From positions 1 through 64,000 of the forward strand of contig NZ_AJWX01000016.1 in assembly GCF_000263855.1 (NCBI RefSeq): 64,000 bases of DNA. Reading direction: 5' to 3'. Below are positions 16,379 through 26,036 of the stretch, piece by piece; the first letter of the stretch is position 1; every line of letters starts with the position of its first letter. The translations under genes and the position numbers were made by a program. This stretch comes from Pseudomonas sp. M47T1 (GTDB lineage: Bacteria > Pseudomonadota > Gammaproteobacteria > Pseudomonadales > Pseudomonadaceae). The notes beneath the pieces were generated by a model. The model searched no databases. It saw only the letters and a list, made by a program, of their open reading frames with translations, and had not been told where the DNA came from.

Positions 16379-17725
16379 ATGAGCCCCGCCTATCCCGACC
16401 TGCTCAGTGAAGTGCGCGCCTTTCGCGCTCAGTACCCGCAGGTGCGTTACGTCGACCTGATTGCCCTGGACCTTCCCGGGCACTTCTACGGCAAGCGTTA
16501 CCCGGTCGAGATGCTGGAGAAGGTGGCGGCGGGCAGCCCACTCAAGCTGCCGCAAAACTGCGTGCTGCTGGGCGCGCAAGGCGGGCTGCATGTAATCGGT
16601 GACTATTGTTTCAATGACGGCGACCCGGATGCGCCGCGGCGGCTGATCCCCGGCACGCTCAAGCCCGTCACCTGGGAAGGACAGCCGCTGGGGCAAATGC
16701 TGATCAGTTCCGACGGCACCGCCGCCCCCATCGAATTCGAGCCCAGAGAGGTGCTGGCGCAAGTGCTGCAACGCCTGAAACGGCGTGGCATTCGTCCGGT
16801 GGTGGCGTTCGAGCTGGAGTTCTACTTGTTTGACCGGGCGTTGAAGGACGGCCTGCCGCAGTTCCCCCGTGACGCCTGTACCGGTGATGCGGACGATCAG
16901 CCGAACATGCATATCGAGCGGCTCTCGCGCTTCGCCCCGGTGCTGCACGACATGGTCCAGGCGGCCAACGGCCAAGGCGTGGAGGCCAATGTCATCACCG
17001 CCGAACTGGGCCCCGGGCAGTTTGAAATCAATTTTGCCCATTGCGACGATGGCTTGCGTGCCGCCGACTGGGCCGCGTTGTTCTGCCGTAGTACCCGAGG
17101 CGTGGCGCTCAAGCATGGCCACCGCGCCAGTTTCATGAGCAAACCATACCTGCAGGCGCCCGGCAGTGGCATGCATGTGCATGTGAGCCTGTACGACGAG
17201 GCGGGCAACAACCTGCTGGCCGCCGACGAGCAGCGGCCGTTGCGCCACGCCGTGGCCGGTTGCCTGGCCTTGTTGCCCCACTGCATGCCGATCTTCGCCG
17301 CCAACCACAACGCCTTTCGCCGCTACGGCGCCATGGTCAACGCTGCCAGCCGTGCCAGCTGGGGCTTTGAAGACCGCGACGCGTGCATCCGCATCCCCGA
17401 CGCCGACCCGCGCAACCTGCGCATCGAGCACCGTCTGGCGGGCGCCGATGCCAACCCCTACCTGGTGTTGGCAGCCATTCTCACCGGCATGGAGCACGGG
17501 CTGGACGCCGGGCTTGAACCCATCGCACCGCTGAATGAAAACCGCAACAGCGGCATCGACTTCCCCAAGGACATGCTCGACGCCGTGCGCCACATGCAGG
17601 GTAGCTCGGCGGTGCGCGAAGGGCTGGGCAGCGAATTTGTCATGGTGTACTGCGAAAACAAGCGCCAGGACCACCTGGCCTTCCTGGACGAAATCCATGC
17701 GCGCGAATACCGCTGGTTTCTTTGA
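16379..17725 (+). CDS. Gamma-glutamyl-polyamine ligase (glutamine-synthetase-like)
   Basis: 448 residues of the GS superfamily, with the catalytic domain from about residue 110. Visible family elements are FELEFYLFD (metal-binding Glu), GPGQFEIN, and SGMHVHVSL (metal/substrate His). The PuuA/PauA subgroup ligates glutamate to putrescine or longer polyamines using ATP, the first step before the oxidase encoded upstream. Exact polyamine preference cannot be read from sequence. Confidence 0.85.
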   Translation: MSPAYPDLLSEVRAFRAQYPQVRYVDLIALDLPGHFYGKRYPVEMLEKVAAGSPLKLPQNCVLLGAQGGLHVIGDYCFNDGDPDAPRRLIPGTLKPVTWEGQPLGQMLISSDGTAAPIEFEPREVLAQVLQRLKRRGIRPVVAFELEFYLFDRALKDGLPQFPRDACTGDADDQPNMHIERLSRFAPVLHDMVQAANGQGVEANVITAELGPGQFEINFAHCDDGLRAADWAALFCRSTRGVALKHGHRASFMSKPYLQAPGSGMHVHVSLYDEAGNNLLAADEQRPLRHAVAGCLALLPHCMPIFAANHNAFRRYGAMVNAASRASWGFEDRDACIRIPDADPRNLRIEHRLAGADANPYLVLAAILTGMEHGLDAGLEPIAPLNENRNSGIDFPKDMLDAVRHMQGSSAVREGLGSEFVMVYCENKRQDHLAFLDEIHAREYRWFL

Positions 17726-17827
17726 ACGCCGCCCGCTACCAGTGGCCGCTGCCGCCAGGCTACCCGCGTGATTCTTTGGTATGGTAGGTTTTTTGTAACT
17801 GCCTATAACAATACCTGGGAGGCCCCG

Positions 17828-18457
17828 ATGTACTGGACGGAGTTCTTGACCGTTGCCCTGATTCACCTGCTTGCCGTGGCCAGCCCCGGCCCCGATTTTG
17901 CCGTGGTGGTGCGTGAAAGTGTGGCCCATGGCCGTCGCGCCGGCACCTGGACCGCGCTGGGGGTGGGCACCGCGATCTTCCTGCACGTGGGCTATTCGCT
18001 GCTGGGCATCGGCCTGATCGTGTCGCAGTCGATCGTGCTGTTCAACCTGCTGAAATGGCTGGCGGCGGCGTACCTGCTGTACATCGGCTTTAAGGCCATT
18101 CGCGCCAAACCGGCCGCGCCAGGGGCTGAAACCCTCGTGGCAGAGCCTGTGGAGCGTACCGCCAAGGGCGCCTACGTGGCCGGTTTCATGACCAACGGCC
18201 TGAACCCCAAGGCCACGCTGTTTTTCCTGTCGCTGTTCACGGTGGTCATCAACCCCCATACGCCGCTGCTGGTGCAGGCCGGTTATGGTGTATACCTGGC
18301 CTTCGCCACTGCCCTGTGGTTCTGCCTGGTGGCCATGCTGTTCAGCCAACAGCGCGTGCGCGCAGGCTTCGCCCGCATGGGCCACTGGTTTGATCGCACC
18401 ATGGGCGCGGTACTGATCGCCCTGGGTGTGAAAATTGCACTGACTGAAATGCACTGA
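17828..18457 (+). CDS. LysE/RhtB-family exporter
   Basis: 209 residues from the ATG at 17828 (GGAGG upstream), with about six membrane helices. N-terminal AVASPGPDFAVVVRESV is the LysE signature at about residues 15-31. Exports amino acids or small amines. Position 100 bases after the polyamine ligase gene suggests, but does not prove, a link to polyamine or product efflux. Confidence 0.85.
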   Translation: MYWTEFLTVALIHLLAVASPGPDFAVVVRESVAHGRRAGTWTALGVGTAIFLHVGYSLLGIGLIVSQSIVLFNLLKWLAAAYLLYIGFKAIRAKPAAPGAETLVAEPVERTAKGAYVAGFMTNGLNPKATLFFLSLFTVVINPHTPLLVQAGYGVYLAFATALWFCLVAMLFSQQRVRAGFARMGHWFDRTMGAVLIALGVKIALTEMH

Positions 18458-18495
18458 AGGTCCAGGGGCTCAGCAGGCTCATCGCCAGCATCTAA

Positions 18496-18515
18496 AATCA
18501 TTTCCGGCAATGATT
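18496..18515. promoter_or_regulatory. Inverted repeat upstream of acyl-CoA ligase
   Basis: AATCATT-N6-AATGATT, a perfect 7-bp inverted repeat 70 bases before the ligase start. Candidate operator; the binding protein is unknown. Confidence 0.4.
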
Positions 18516-18585
18516 ATGCTGTGCCCCAGAGGGTCTAAAGTGTGAAAGTATTTGCCTGCCTTTTGCACTCAGAATAGGGATCCTC

Positions 18586-20268
18586 ATGATGCAGACTCGC
18601 GTTATTCCGCCGGCCGATGGTGCGTATCAATACCCTCTGTTGATCAAGCGGCTGTTGCTGTCGGGCAGCCGTTACGAGAAAACCCGCGAGATCGTCTACC
18701 GGGACCAGATGCGCTACACCTACCCGACCCTGTCCGAGCGCATCGCGCGCCTGGCCAACGTGCTGACCCAGGCAGGGGTCAAGGCAGGGGACACCGTGGC
18801 AGTGATGGACTGGGACAGCCATCGCTACCTGGAAGCCATGTTTGCCATCCCGATGATTGGCGCCGTGGTGCACACGGTCAACGTGCGCCTGTCACCGGAG
18901 CAGATCCTGTTCACCATGAACCACGCCGACGACAGGCTGGTGCTGGTCAACAGCGACTTCGTGGCCCTGTACAACGGGATTGCGCCGCACCTGACCACCG
19001 TCGAGAAGACCATTCTGCTGACCGACGCCGAACACAAGACCGCCGACCTGCCGAACCTGGTCGGCGAGTATGAACAACTGCTGGCCGCCGCCAGCCCCAC
19101 CTATGACTTCCCGGACTTTGACGAAAACTCCGTTGCCACCACGTTCTACACCACCGGCACCACCGGCAACCCCAAGGGTGTGTATTTCACCCACCGCCAG
19201 CTGGTGCTGCACACCCTGAGCCTGGCCACCGTGACCGGCAGCCTGGACAGCACCCGATTCATGGGCACCAACGACGTGTACATGCCCATCACGCCGATGT
19301 TTCACGTGCATGCCTGGGGCGTGCCCTATGTGGCCACCATGCTGGGCATCAAGCAGGTTTACCCGGGCCGCTACGAGCCGGACATGCTGTTCGAACTGTG
19401 GAAGCGCGAAAAGGTGTCGTTCTCCCACTGCGTGCCCACCATCCTGCAGATGCTGCTCAACTGCAAGAACGCCCAGGGCCAGGACTTCGGCGGCTGGAAA
19501 ATCATCATTGGCGGCAGCTCGTTGAACCGAGCCCTGTACGAGGCCGCGAAAAGCCGGGGCATCCAGCTGACCGCGGCGTACGGCATGTCCGAGACCTGCC
19601 CGCTGATCTCGGCCGCGCACATCACTGAAGAGTTGCTGGCGGGCCTTGAAGACGAACGCACCACCTACCGCATCAAGGCCGGTGTGCCGGTGCCGCTGGT
19701 TGAGCCGGCGATCATCGACGCCGAGGGCAACTTCCTGCCCGCTGATGGCGAAACCCAGGGCGAACTGGTGCTGCGCGCGCCCTGGTTGACCATGGGCTAC
19801 TACCGCGAGCCGGAAAAGGGCGCCGAACTGTGGAAGGGCGGCTGGCTGCACACCGGTGACGTGGCCACCCTGGACGGCAACGGTGTGATCGACATTCGCG
19901 ACCGCATCAAGGACGTGATCAAGACCGGCGGTGAGTGGGTGTCGTCGCTGGAGCTGGAAGACCTGATCAGCCGTCACCCGGCAGTGAAGGAAGTGGCCGT
20001 GGTCGGCATCGCCGATGCGCAGTGGGGCGAGCGTCCGTTCGCGCTGCTGGTGGTACGCGATGGGCAGGCCGTCGATGCCCAGGGCCTCAAGGAACATCTG
20101 CAACCCTTCGTGGGCCAAGGGCATATCAACAAATGGGCGGTGCCCAGCCAAATCGCCGTGGTCCCGGAAATTCCCAAGACCAGCGTCGGCAAGCTGGACA
20201 AGAAGAAGATCCGCCTCGACATCGCGCAGTGGCAGGCCAGCAACAGCAGCGTGCTGTCCACGCTGTAA
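18586..20268 (+). CDS. Medium-chain fatty acid--CoA ligase (AlkK-like)
   Basis: 560 residues, full-length ANL adenylating enzyme. The phosphate-binding loop TFYTTGTTGNPKGVYFTH is near residue 186, YGMSET near 332, the hinge region GWLHTGDVATLD near 423, and the C-terminal catalytic Lys in KTSVGKLDKKKIR near 538. It activates a carboxylic acid to the acyl-CoA; sequence resemblance to AlkK points to medium-chain fatty acids. Single-gene unit flanked by an inverted repeat upstream and a REP pair downstream. Confidence 0.85.
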   Translation: MMQTRVIPPADGAYQYPLLIKRLLLSGSRYEKTREIVYRDQMRYTYPTLSERIARLANVLTQAGVKAGDTVAVMDWDSHRYLEAMFAIPMIGAVVHTVNVRLSPEQILFTMNHADDRLVLVNSDFVALYNGIAPHLTTVEKTILLTDAEHKTADLPNLVGEYEQLLAAASPTYDFPDFDENSVATTFYTTGTTGNPKGVYFTHRQLVLHTLSLATVTGSLDSTRFMGTNDVYMPITPMFHVHAWGVPYVATMLGIKQVYPGRYEPDMLFELWKREKVSFSHCVPTILQMLLNCKNAQGQDFGGWKIIIGGSSLNRALYEAAKSRGIQLTAAYGMSETCPLISAAHITEELLAGLEDERTTYRIKAGVPVPLVEPAIIDAEGNFLPADGETQGELVLRAPWLTMGYYREPEKGAELWKGGWLHTGDVATLDGNGVIDIRDRIKDVIKTGGEWVSSLELEDLISRHPAVKEVAVVGIADAQWGERPFALLVVRDGQAVDAQGLKEHLQPFVGQGHINKWAVPSQIAVVPEIPKTSVGKLDKKKIRLDIAQWQASNSSVLSTL

Positions 20269-20279
20269 CCCGCATCGCG

Positions 20280-20342
20280 GCCGTAGCGGTTTCGCAGCGG
20301 CTGCCGGGATGCTGATGTGTAGCCGCTGCGCAGCCTTACGGC
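20280..20342. repeat. Imperfect REP-type inverted repeat
   Basis: GCCGTAGCGGTTTCGCAGCG (from 20280) pairs imperfectly with its complement ending in TTACGGC at about 20342. Between the acyl-CoA ligase and DUF2235 genes. Confidence 0.65.
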
Positions 20343-20442
20343 AGCGGCGTTATGTCTTACCTGTGACGCTGACACGCCTGACAGCCACCCCCCACCGCAA
20401 CTTCATACAGTCCATTCTTTTACTGCGTAAAAGGATGTGTGT

Positions 20443-21621
20443 ATGACGACCCCTCGCGACACGCTGCGCATTGGTGTGTTTTTCGACGGCACCGGTAACC
20501 ATGCGGAAAACGCCCCTCTCGACGATGCCGAACTTTTTGCCCGTGGCGGCAGCCACGCCACGGCGCTCACCAACATCGTCAAGCTCTGCCGCCTCTATGA
20601 CGCGCCAGGCCGGTCGGTAAAGTCTATTTACGTGCCGGGTATGGGCACCGAGGCCGGCGCACGGGACCGCCTGCTCGGCAGCGCGTTGGGGCGCGGGCGC
20701 ACGGGCGTGCTGGCTCGCGTCGAACAAGCGCTGTGTGAAATAAGGCAAGCGGCGGCCGGAAAGCCGGCAGTCGTGGACCTGTTCGGCTTCAGCCGTGGCG
20801 GCGCAGCGGCAAGGCACTGCGCAAACCAGGTGGCCGGGTTGCCTGGTCTAAGCGTGGGTTTCGTCGGCTTGTTCGACACCGTGGTGGCAGTCGCTGGCCG
20901 GGTCGAGCTGGATCTGCACCTGGACCCGGCGCGCTTCCCCGAGGTGGTGCACCTGGTGGCTCGCGACGAACAGCGCGAGCATTTCGCCTTGGCACAAGTG
21001 AGTGCCGAGCATCTGGAAATAGAGTTGCCGGGAGCCCATTCCGATATTGGCGGCGGTTACCCTGAGCGTCTACGCGAGCAATTACTGGTAGGCCGCATGC
21101 AGGCGTTGGTGGTGCCCAAGGGCATGGCGGTTGAGTCGACCTCGATCTACCGCGAGGCCGCCCATTTGAAACGCCAATGGCTGGCCCGAGGCTGGCTGGA
21201 GCCGTGGCTGACCATCCTTACCCCAGAGGCCACGGCGGTGGTCGACCGCTCGTTGCCGCCCAGTCAGCAGGTCTACGCGGCACTGCAACTTGAGCGCGAA
21301 GTGCGCGGGGAATTGTCCCGCGTCTATCTACGCGTCATGCATGAAATGGCCAGCGCCCATGGCGTGCCTCTATTACCCGTTCCGGACACAGGAGAGTACG
21401 CTTTGCCGGCCGAGCTGGCGCCGCTGTGCAAGCGCTTCATGGGGGCCGATACCCGGCTTGACGCGAAGGAAGAACTGCTGCTGCGCCTTGGCTACATCCA
21501 TGTCTCGGCCCATTGGACCGCACCTGCCGCGTTGCAAGGCAGTGCGCCGCGCCTAGGGGCTTCGGCGCTCTACATCAATGCCCCGACGGCGGATGGCGAA
21601 CGCATCCGTTATCGTTACTGA
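20443..21621 (+). CDS. DUF2235 alpha/beta hydrolase (Tle1-like phospholipase fold)
   Basis: 392 residues from the ATG at 20443, seven bases after AAGGA; GTG at 20437 is an alternative. The N-terminal IGVFFDGTGNH and the nucleophile motif GFSRGG (Ser117) are DUF2235 hallmarks, with candidate acid Asp145 (GLFDTV) and His199 (GAHSDIGGG). In this superfamily the best-known members are type VI secretion lipase effectors (Tle1). No VgrG, PAAR or immunity gene is visible nearby, so a secreted role is unproven. No signal peptide. Confidence 0.75.
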   Translation: MTTPRDTLRIGVFFDGTGNHAENAPLDDAELFARGGSHATALTNIVKLCRLYDAPGRSVKSIYVPGMGTEAGARDRLLGSALGRGRTGVLARVEQALCEIRQAAAGKPAVVDLFGFSRGGAAARHCANQVAGLPGLSVGFVGLFDTVVAVAGRVELDLHLDPARFPEVVHLVARDEQREHFALAQVSAEHLEIELPGAHSDIGGGYPERLREQLLVGRMQALVVPKGMAVESTSIYREAAHLKRQWLARGWLEPWLTILTPEATAVVDRSLPPSQQVYAALQLEREVRGELSRVYLRVMHEMASAHGVPLLPVPDTGEYALPAELAPLCKRFMGADTRLDAKEELLLRLGYIHVSAHWTAPAALQGSAPRLGASALYINAPTADGERIRYRY

Positions 21622-21887
21622 ACACAAGCTGTAGCCACAGCCTGTATGGATCACGTTGCCTGGCATGGCTGCGGTTTCGAATTTGTGAGGTGACCATCAG
21701 CAGGCTATCGTTTGTTCAATCAACGAGCAGTCGCACACCCGCCTAAGTGATTAAATGCGTGAAAACTCATTTGTTCGTAACTGAATGTATCTTCACTGAA
21801 TTATCCGTCGTGGCGAGGTCTAATCGGCTCAGCAGTCCGTTTGCCAACAGCCGCTGCTTCACAACCGTAAGTACAGGAGTTTCCTGA

Positions 21888-22577
21888 ATGTCGCGTCGTC
21901 TCATTATCGTCGCCACCGCCGTTGCCCTGCTGGCCGGCTGCGCGTCGCAAAATCCTTATGACAGCCAAAGCCAGGATTCGGGCTCGGGCATGAGCAAGAC
22001 TGCCAAGTACGGTGGCCTCGGTGCCTTGGCCGGTGCGGTCGCCGGTGCGGCTATCGACCATAACAACCGTGGCAAGGGCGCTCTGATCGGCGCCGCCGTG
22101 GTGGGCGCCGGTGCCGCCGGCTATGGCTACTACGCCGACAAGCAAGAGAAGGCCCTGCGTGCCTCCATGGCCAACACCGGTGTGCAGGTACAGCGTGACG
22201 GCGACCAGATCAAGCTGATCATGCCGGGCAACATCACCTTCGCCACCGACTCGTCGTCGATTGCGCCCAGCTTCTACTCGCCGCTGAACAACCTGGCCGG
22301 TTCGTTCAAGCAGTACAACCAGAACCTGATCGAGGTTGTCGGTTTCACCGACAGCACCGGTAGCCGCCAGCACAACATGGACCTGTCCCAGGCCCGTGCC
22401 CAGAGCGTGGCCACTTACCTGACCTCCCAGGGCGTGGATCCTTCCCATGTGTCGGTACGCGGTGCAGGCCCGGATCAGCCGATTGCCAGCAACGCCGACG
22501 CCAATGGTCGTGCGCAGAACCGTCGCGTAGAGGTCAACCTCAAGCCGCTGCCGGGTGCGCAGTACCAGCAGCAGTAA
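21888..22577 (+). CDS. OmpA-family lipoprotein with glycine zipper
   Basis: 229 residues. Signal peptide ends in lipobox LLAGC (Cys at about residue 18). A glycine/alanine-rich zipper region (about residues 43-85) can insert in the membrane. The C-terminal OmpA domain (about 105-225) has FATDSSSIAP and the peptidoglycan-binding NMDLSQARAQSV and NRRVEV elements. Likely an outer-membrane lipoprotein anchoring to peptidoglycan (YiaD-like). Single-gene unit, own terminator. Confidence 0.9.
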   Translation: MSRRLIIVATAVALLAGCASQNPYDSQSQDSGSGMSKTAKYGGLGALAGAVAGAAIDHNNRGKGALIGAAVVGAGAAGYGYYADKQEKALRASMANTGVQVQRDGDQIKLIMPGNITFATDSSSIAPSFYSPLNNLAGSFKQYNQNLIEVVGFTDSTGSRQHNMDLSQARAQSVATYLTSQGVDPSHVSVRGAGPDQPIASNADANGRAQNRRVEVNLKPLPGAQYQQQ

Positions 22578-22579
22578 AT

Positions 22580-22608
22580 AAAAATTCCCGCCAACCGGCG
22601 GGATTTTT
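22580..22608 (+). terminator. Terminator after OmpA-family gene
   Basis: Stem TCCCGCC (22586-22592) / GGCGGGA (22597-22603), loop AACC, flanked by A and T runs (TTTTT). A degenerate REP sequence follows (GTGGGAGCTGCTCTGC at 22614). Confidence 0.85.
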
Positions 22609-22674
22609 GTGTGTGGGAGCTGCTCTGCGGTGCAGCCTTCGCGGACACGGTCCGCTCTTACAGGGGGCAGGGGC

Positions 22675-23562
22675 TCATGTCTTCATCCTGTCCAGCAATG
22701 CATCCTTCGCCACCCACAACTCGTTCACCCATGCCTGAAATTGCGCGCGGTATTGCACGTCCTGGTCGTAGCTGCGGCCAATGAACTGCGGCGCGATAGC
22801 GATCTCTTCGAACTGCACCTTCACCTCACGCACGCGCCCGCACAGCAGGTCCCAGAAGCCGGGGCGGCCTTGGGGGTAGCTGATGGTGACGTTGATGATC
22901 GATTCCAGCTGTTCGCCCATGGCATCGAGCACAAACGCAATGCCGCCGGCCTTGGGCTTGAGCAAATGCCTGAAGGGCGATTGCTGCTGGGCGTGTTTGC
23001 CCGGCGTGAAGCGCGTGCCTTCGGCGAAGTTGAAAATGGCCGTGGGCTTGCCGGCGAATTTCGCACAGGTGCGGCGGGTGGTTTCCAGGTCCTTGCCTTG
23101 CTTCTCCGGATGCTTGGCCAGGTAGGCCTTGGAGTAACGTTTCATGAACGGAAAGCCCAGGGCCCACCACGCCAGGCCAATCACCGGTACCCAGATCAGC
23201 TCCTGCTTGAGGAAGAACTTCAGAGGGCGGATGCGGCGGTTGAGCACGTACTGCAGTGCCAGAATGTCGACCCAGCTCTGATGGTTGCTGGTCACCAGGT
23301 AGGAGTGCTGGTAATCCAGCCCCTCAAGGCCGCTGACCTGCCAGCGGGTGCCCGCCAGCAGTTTCATCCAGCCCTTGTTCAAGGAAACCCATGCCTCGTG
23401 AATGTGACGCATCAGTTCGTCCGTCACGCGCTGGGCCGCCGGGAACGGCAGGCACAGCTTGAACAGGGCGACGATGAACAGCGGGGTGCAACACAACACG
23501 GTATTGCACGCCAACAGCAGCGCGGCGAAGACGCCGCGCAGTGGCGGTAGAAAGTCCTTCAT
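22675..23562 (-). CDS. PlsC-type acyltransferase (YihG-like)
   Basis: 295 residues with an N-terminal membrane anchor (about residues 10-38). The HX4D catalytic motif NHQSWVD is at residues 93-99 (His94, Asp99) and the acceptor-binding FAEGTRF at about 177. Transfers acyl groups to lysophospholipid. ATG overlaps the pta stop by 4 bases, so it is translationally coupled to pta. The order OmpA / acyltransferase / pta is the same as in P. aeruginosa PA0833-PA0835. Confidence 0.88.
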   Translation of the reverse strand: MKDFLPPLRGVFAALLLACNTVLCCTPLFIVALFKLCLPFPAAQRVTDELMRHIHEAWVSLNKGWMKLLAGTRWQVSGLEGLDYQHSYLVTSNHQSWVDILALQYVLNRRIRPLKFFLKQELIWVPVIGLAWWALGFPFMKRYSKAYLAKHPEKQGKDLETTRRTCAKFAGKPTAIFNFAEGTRFTPGKHAQQQSPFRHLLKPKAGGIAFVLDAMGEQLESIINVTISYPQGRPGFWDLLCGRVREVKVQFEEIAIAPQFIGRSYDQDVQYRAQFQAWVNELWVAKDALLDRMKT

Positions 23563-25670
23563 GGGGTGTCCTGATTATCCACGCTGCGGTGGGCCTGAAT
23601 GGCAGTTAGGGCGATGGTGTAGACAATATCGTCAACCTGGGCGCCGCGCGGCAGGTCGTTCACCGGCTTGCGCAGGCCTTGCAGCATGGGGCCCAGGCTG
23701 ACGCAGTCGGCGCTGCGTTGCACGGCCTTGTGGGTGGTGTTGCCGGTGTTCAGGTCGGGGAACACGAAAACCGTGGCGCGGCCGGCCACGTCGCTGTTGG
23801 GCGCCAGTTGCCGGGCGATGGTTTCATTGGCGGCGGCGTCGTACTGCAACGGGCCGTCGATCAGCAGGCCTTGCTGGCTTTCGCGTGCCAGCAAGGTGGC
23901 TTCGCGGACCTTCTCGACATCCTCTCCGCTGGCCGAATCGCCGCTGGAATAGCTGATCATCGCCACCCGCGCCGGAATGCCGAACGCTTCGGCGGAATCG
24001 GCGCTTTGCCGGGCAATCTCGGCCAACTCCGGTGCGCTGGGGTGGGGGTTCATCACGCAGTCGCCGTACACCAGTACCTGGTCGGGAAACAGCATGAAAA
24101 ACACTGAGGACACCAGGCTGCAGCCCGGCGCGGTCTTGATCAATTGCAAGGCCGGGCGGATGGTGTTGGCGGTGGAATGCACCAGCCCGGAGACCAGGCC
24201 GTCGACCTCGTCCAGGGCCAGCATCATGGTGCCGATCACCACGTTGTCTTCCAGTTGCTGTTCGGCCATGGGCGCATTCAGGCTCTTGCTTTTGCGCAGC
24301 GCCACCATGGGCTCCACGTAGCGTTCGCGGATCACGTCCGGGTCCAGGATCTCCAGGCCGTCGGGCAGCACGATGCCTTGGGCGCTGGCCACCGCTTGCA
24401 CCTCGGCGGGTTTGGCCAGCAGCACGCAGCGGGCGATGCCGCGCGCCTGGCAGATGGCCGCAGCCTGTACCATCAGCGGCTCGGCGCCCTCAGGCAACAC
24501 CACGCGTTTGTTGGCATGCTGGGCGCGCTGAATCAGTTGATAGCGGAACACCGCCGGCGACAGCCGCAGTTCCCGTGGCGTGCCGCAACGCTGGTGCAGC
24601 CAGTGGGCGTCGAGATGGCTGGCAACGAAGTCGGTGATGATTTCCGCGCGCTCGCGATCATCAATGGGAATTTCCTTGTTCAGCTGGTTGAGCTGGGTCG
24701 CCGTGTCGTAGGAGCCCGTGCTCACCGACAGCACCGGCAGGCCGGCCTGCAGGGCGCCGCGGCACAGTTCCATCAGGCGCGGGTCGGGCAGGGTGTCGCT
24801 GGTCAGCAACAGGCCGGCCAGGGGCACGCCGTTCAGGGCCGCCAGGCTCACGGCCAGGATAATGTCGTCGCGGTCGCCCGGGGTCACCACCAGCACGCCG
24901 GGCTTGAGCAGTTGCAAGGTGTTGAGCACGGTACGCGCGCAGATGATGATTTTCGACATGCGCCGGGTGTCGTAGTCGCCCGCGTTGATCACCTGGGCGC
25001 CGAGCAATTCGGCCACGTCACGGGTGCGTGGCGCGTTGAGGTCGGCCTGGTAGGGAATGCAGCCCAGCAGGCGGAAGTCGCCGCCACGCAGCAGCGGTGA
25101 ATGTTCTTTCAGGCGGGTGGCGAAGGCTTCGAGGCTTTCGTCGGTACGCACCTTGTTGAGTATCACCCCCAACACCTTCGGGTCGCGCGGGCCGCCGAAC
25201 AATTGCGCCTGCAGTTCGACACGCCCGGACAGCTCGGCCAGCACCTCGGTTTCCGAGGCGGCCGAGACCAGGATCACGTCGGCGTCCATGCTCTTGGCCA
25301 GGTGCTGGTTGACCCGCGCCGCGTAACTGGCGTGGCGCGTGGGCACCATGCCTTCGACAATCAGCACGTCCTTGCCCACCGAGGCCTGTTGGTACAGGGT
25401 GATGATCTCTTCCAGCAACTCGTCGAGCTGGCCATCGCCGAGCATGCGTTCCACGTGTGCCAGGCCCAAGGGCTTGGGCGGGTTCAGGCCGTGGGTGCGC
25501 GCCATCAGCTCGGTGGAGCGTTCCGGGCCGGTGTCGCCGGGGTGCGGCTGGGCGATGGGCTTGAAGAAACCCACGGTCAGCCCGGCACGCTCCAGGGTGC
25601 GCACCAGGCCCAGGCTGATGGAAGTGAGGCCGACGCCGAAATCAGTTGGCGCGATAAAGAATGTCTGCAT
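23559..25670 (-). CDS. pta: Phosphate acetyltransferase
   Basis: 703 residues, the long form. An N-terminal BioD-like P-loop-type domain (about 1-200) and a DRTGG domain (about 215-330) precede the catalytic PTA domain (about 375-700, with YSSGDSASGEDVEKV). Interconverts acetyl-CoA and acetyl phosphate. Acetate kinase (ackA), the usual upstream partner, is not adjacent here: the next gene is a small DUF3565 protein and then slyD. Confidence 0.95.
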   Translation of the reverse strand: MQTFFIAPTDFGVGLTSISLGLVRTLERAGLTVGFFKPIAQPHPGDTGPERSTELMARTHGLNPPKPLGLAHVERMLGDGQLDELLEEIITLYQQASVGKDVLIVEGMVPTRHASYAARVNQHLAKSMDADVILVSAASETEVLAELSGRVELQAQLFGGPRDPKVLGVILNKVRTDESLEAFATRLKEHSPLLRGGDFRLLGCIPYQADLNAPRTRDVAELLGAQVINAGDYDTRRMSKIIICARTVLNTLQLLKPGVLVVTPGDRDDIILAVSLAALNGVPLAGLLLTSDTLPDPRLMELCRGALQAGLPVLSVSTGSYDTATQLNQLNKEIPIDDRERAEIITDFVASHLDAHWLHQRCGTPRELRLSPAVFRYQLIQRAQHANKRVVLPEGAEPLMVQAAAICQARGIARCVLLAKPAEVQAVASAQGIVLPDGLEILDPDVIRERYVEPMVALRKSKSLNAPMAEQQLEDNVVIGTMMLALDEVDGLVSGLVHSTANTIRPALQLIKTAPGCSLVSSVFFMLFPDQVLVYGDCVMNPHPSAPELAEIARQSADSAEAFGIPARVAMISYSSGDSASGEDVEKVREATLLARESQQGLLIDGPLQYDAAANETIARQLAPNSDVAGRATVFVFPDLNTGNTTHKAVQRSADCVSLGPMLQGLRKPVNDLPRGAQVDDIVYTIALTAIQAHRSVDNQDTP

Positions 25671-25729
25671 GCGAGCTTCCCGAAGTGAGCACTGCGCGGG
25701 TGTCGGCCTATGGCTGGCCGATCACTAAA

Positions 25730-25945
25730 TCAATTGCCAAGGGTATCGTTATCCACCAGCCGTGCACACCAGCCGCAGCGAAAGCTTTTACCAATTTGTT
25801 GCGCGCGTTTATCCGCGTCCAGCACCCACGGGCGTGACTGCCAGGGTGGCTGGTGGCGCAGGTGCTGGGTGTGGCCGCACGACAGCACGACCACCCAGTG
25901 GCCGTGTTCGTCGCGGATGAAATCTTCAATGAAGCTGTCGGCCAT
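25730..25945 (-). CDS. DUF3565 protein
   Basis: 71 residues from the ATG at 25945 (MADSFIED). Zinc-type ligand clusters LSCGHTQHLRH and FRCGWCARL (CGH...CGWC) suggest one bound metal ion. Upstream extension to 26068 would overlap the slyD promoter and is rejected. 59 bases before pta on the same strand, divergent from slyD. Function unknown. Confidence 0.75.
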   Translation of the reverse strand: MADSFIEDFIRDEHGHWVVVLSCGHTQHLRHQPPWQSRPWVLDADKRAQQIGKSFRCGWCARLVDNDTLGN

Positions 25946-26036
25946 CGGGTCCGTTTGTCCGGGTTGCGTTCGCTTTCGGGCGGCGGCTTGGTTACACTTG
26001 TTTGCTCTACATACTATGCAAAAAAGGTGTCGCCCC

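Noticed and set aside
16283..18454. A 723-residue minus-strand frame antisense to the polyamine ligase and LysE genes.
   Set aside because: Low-complexity His/Gln/Arg-rich translation typical of antisense GC-rich coding sequence, and the plus-strand genes are clearly real.
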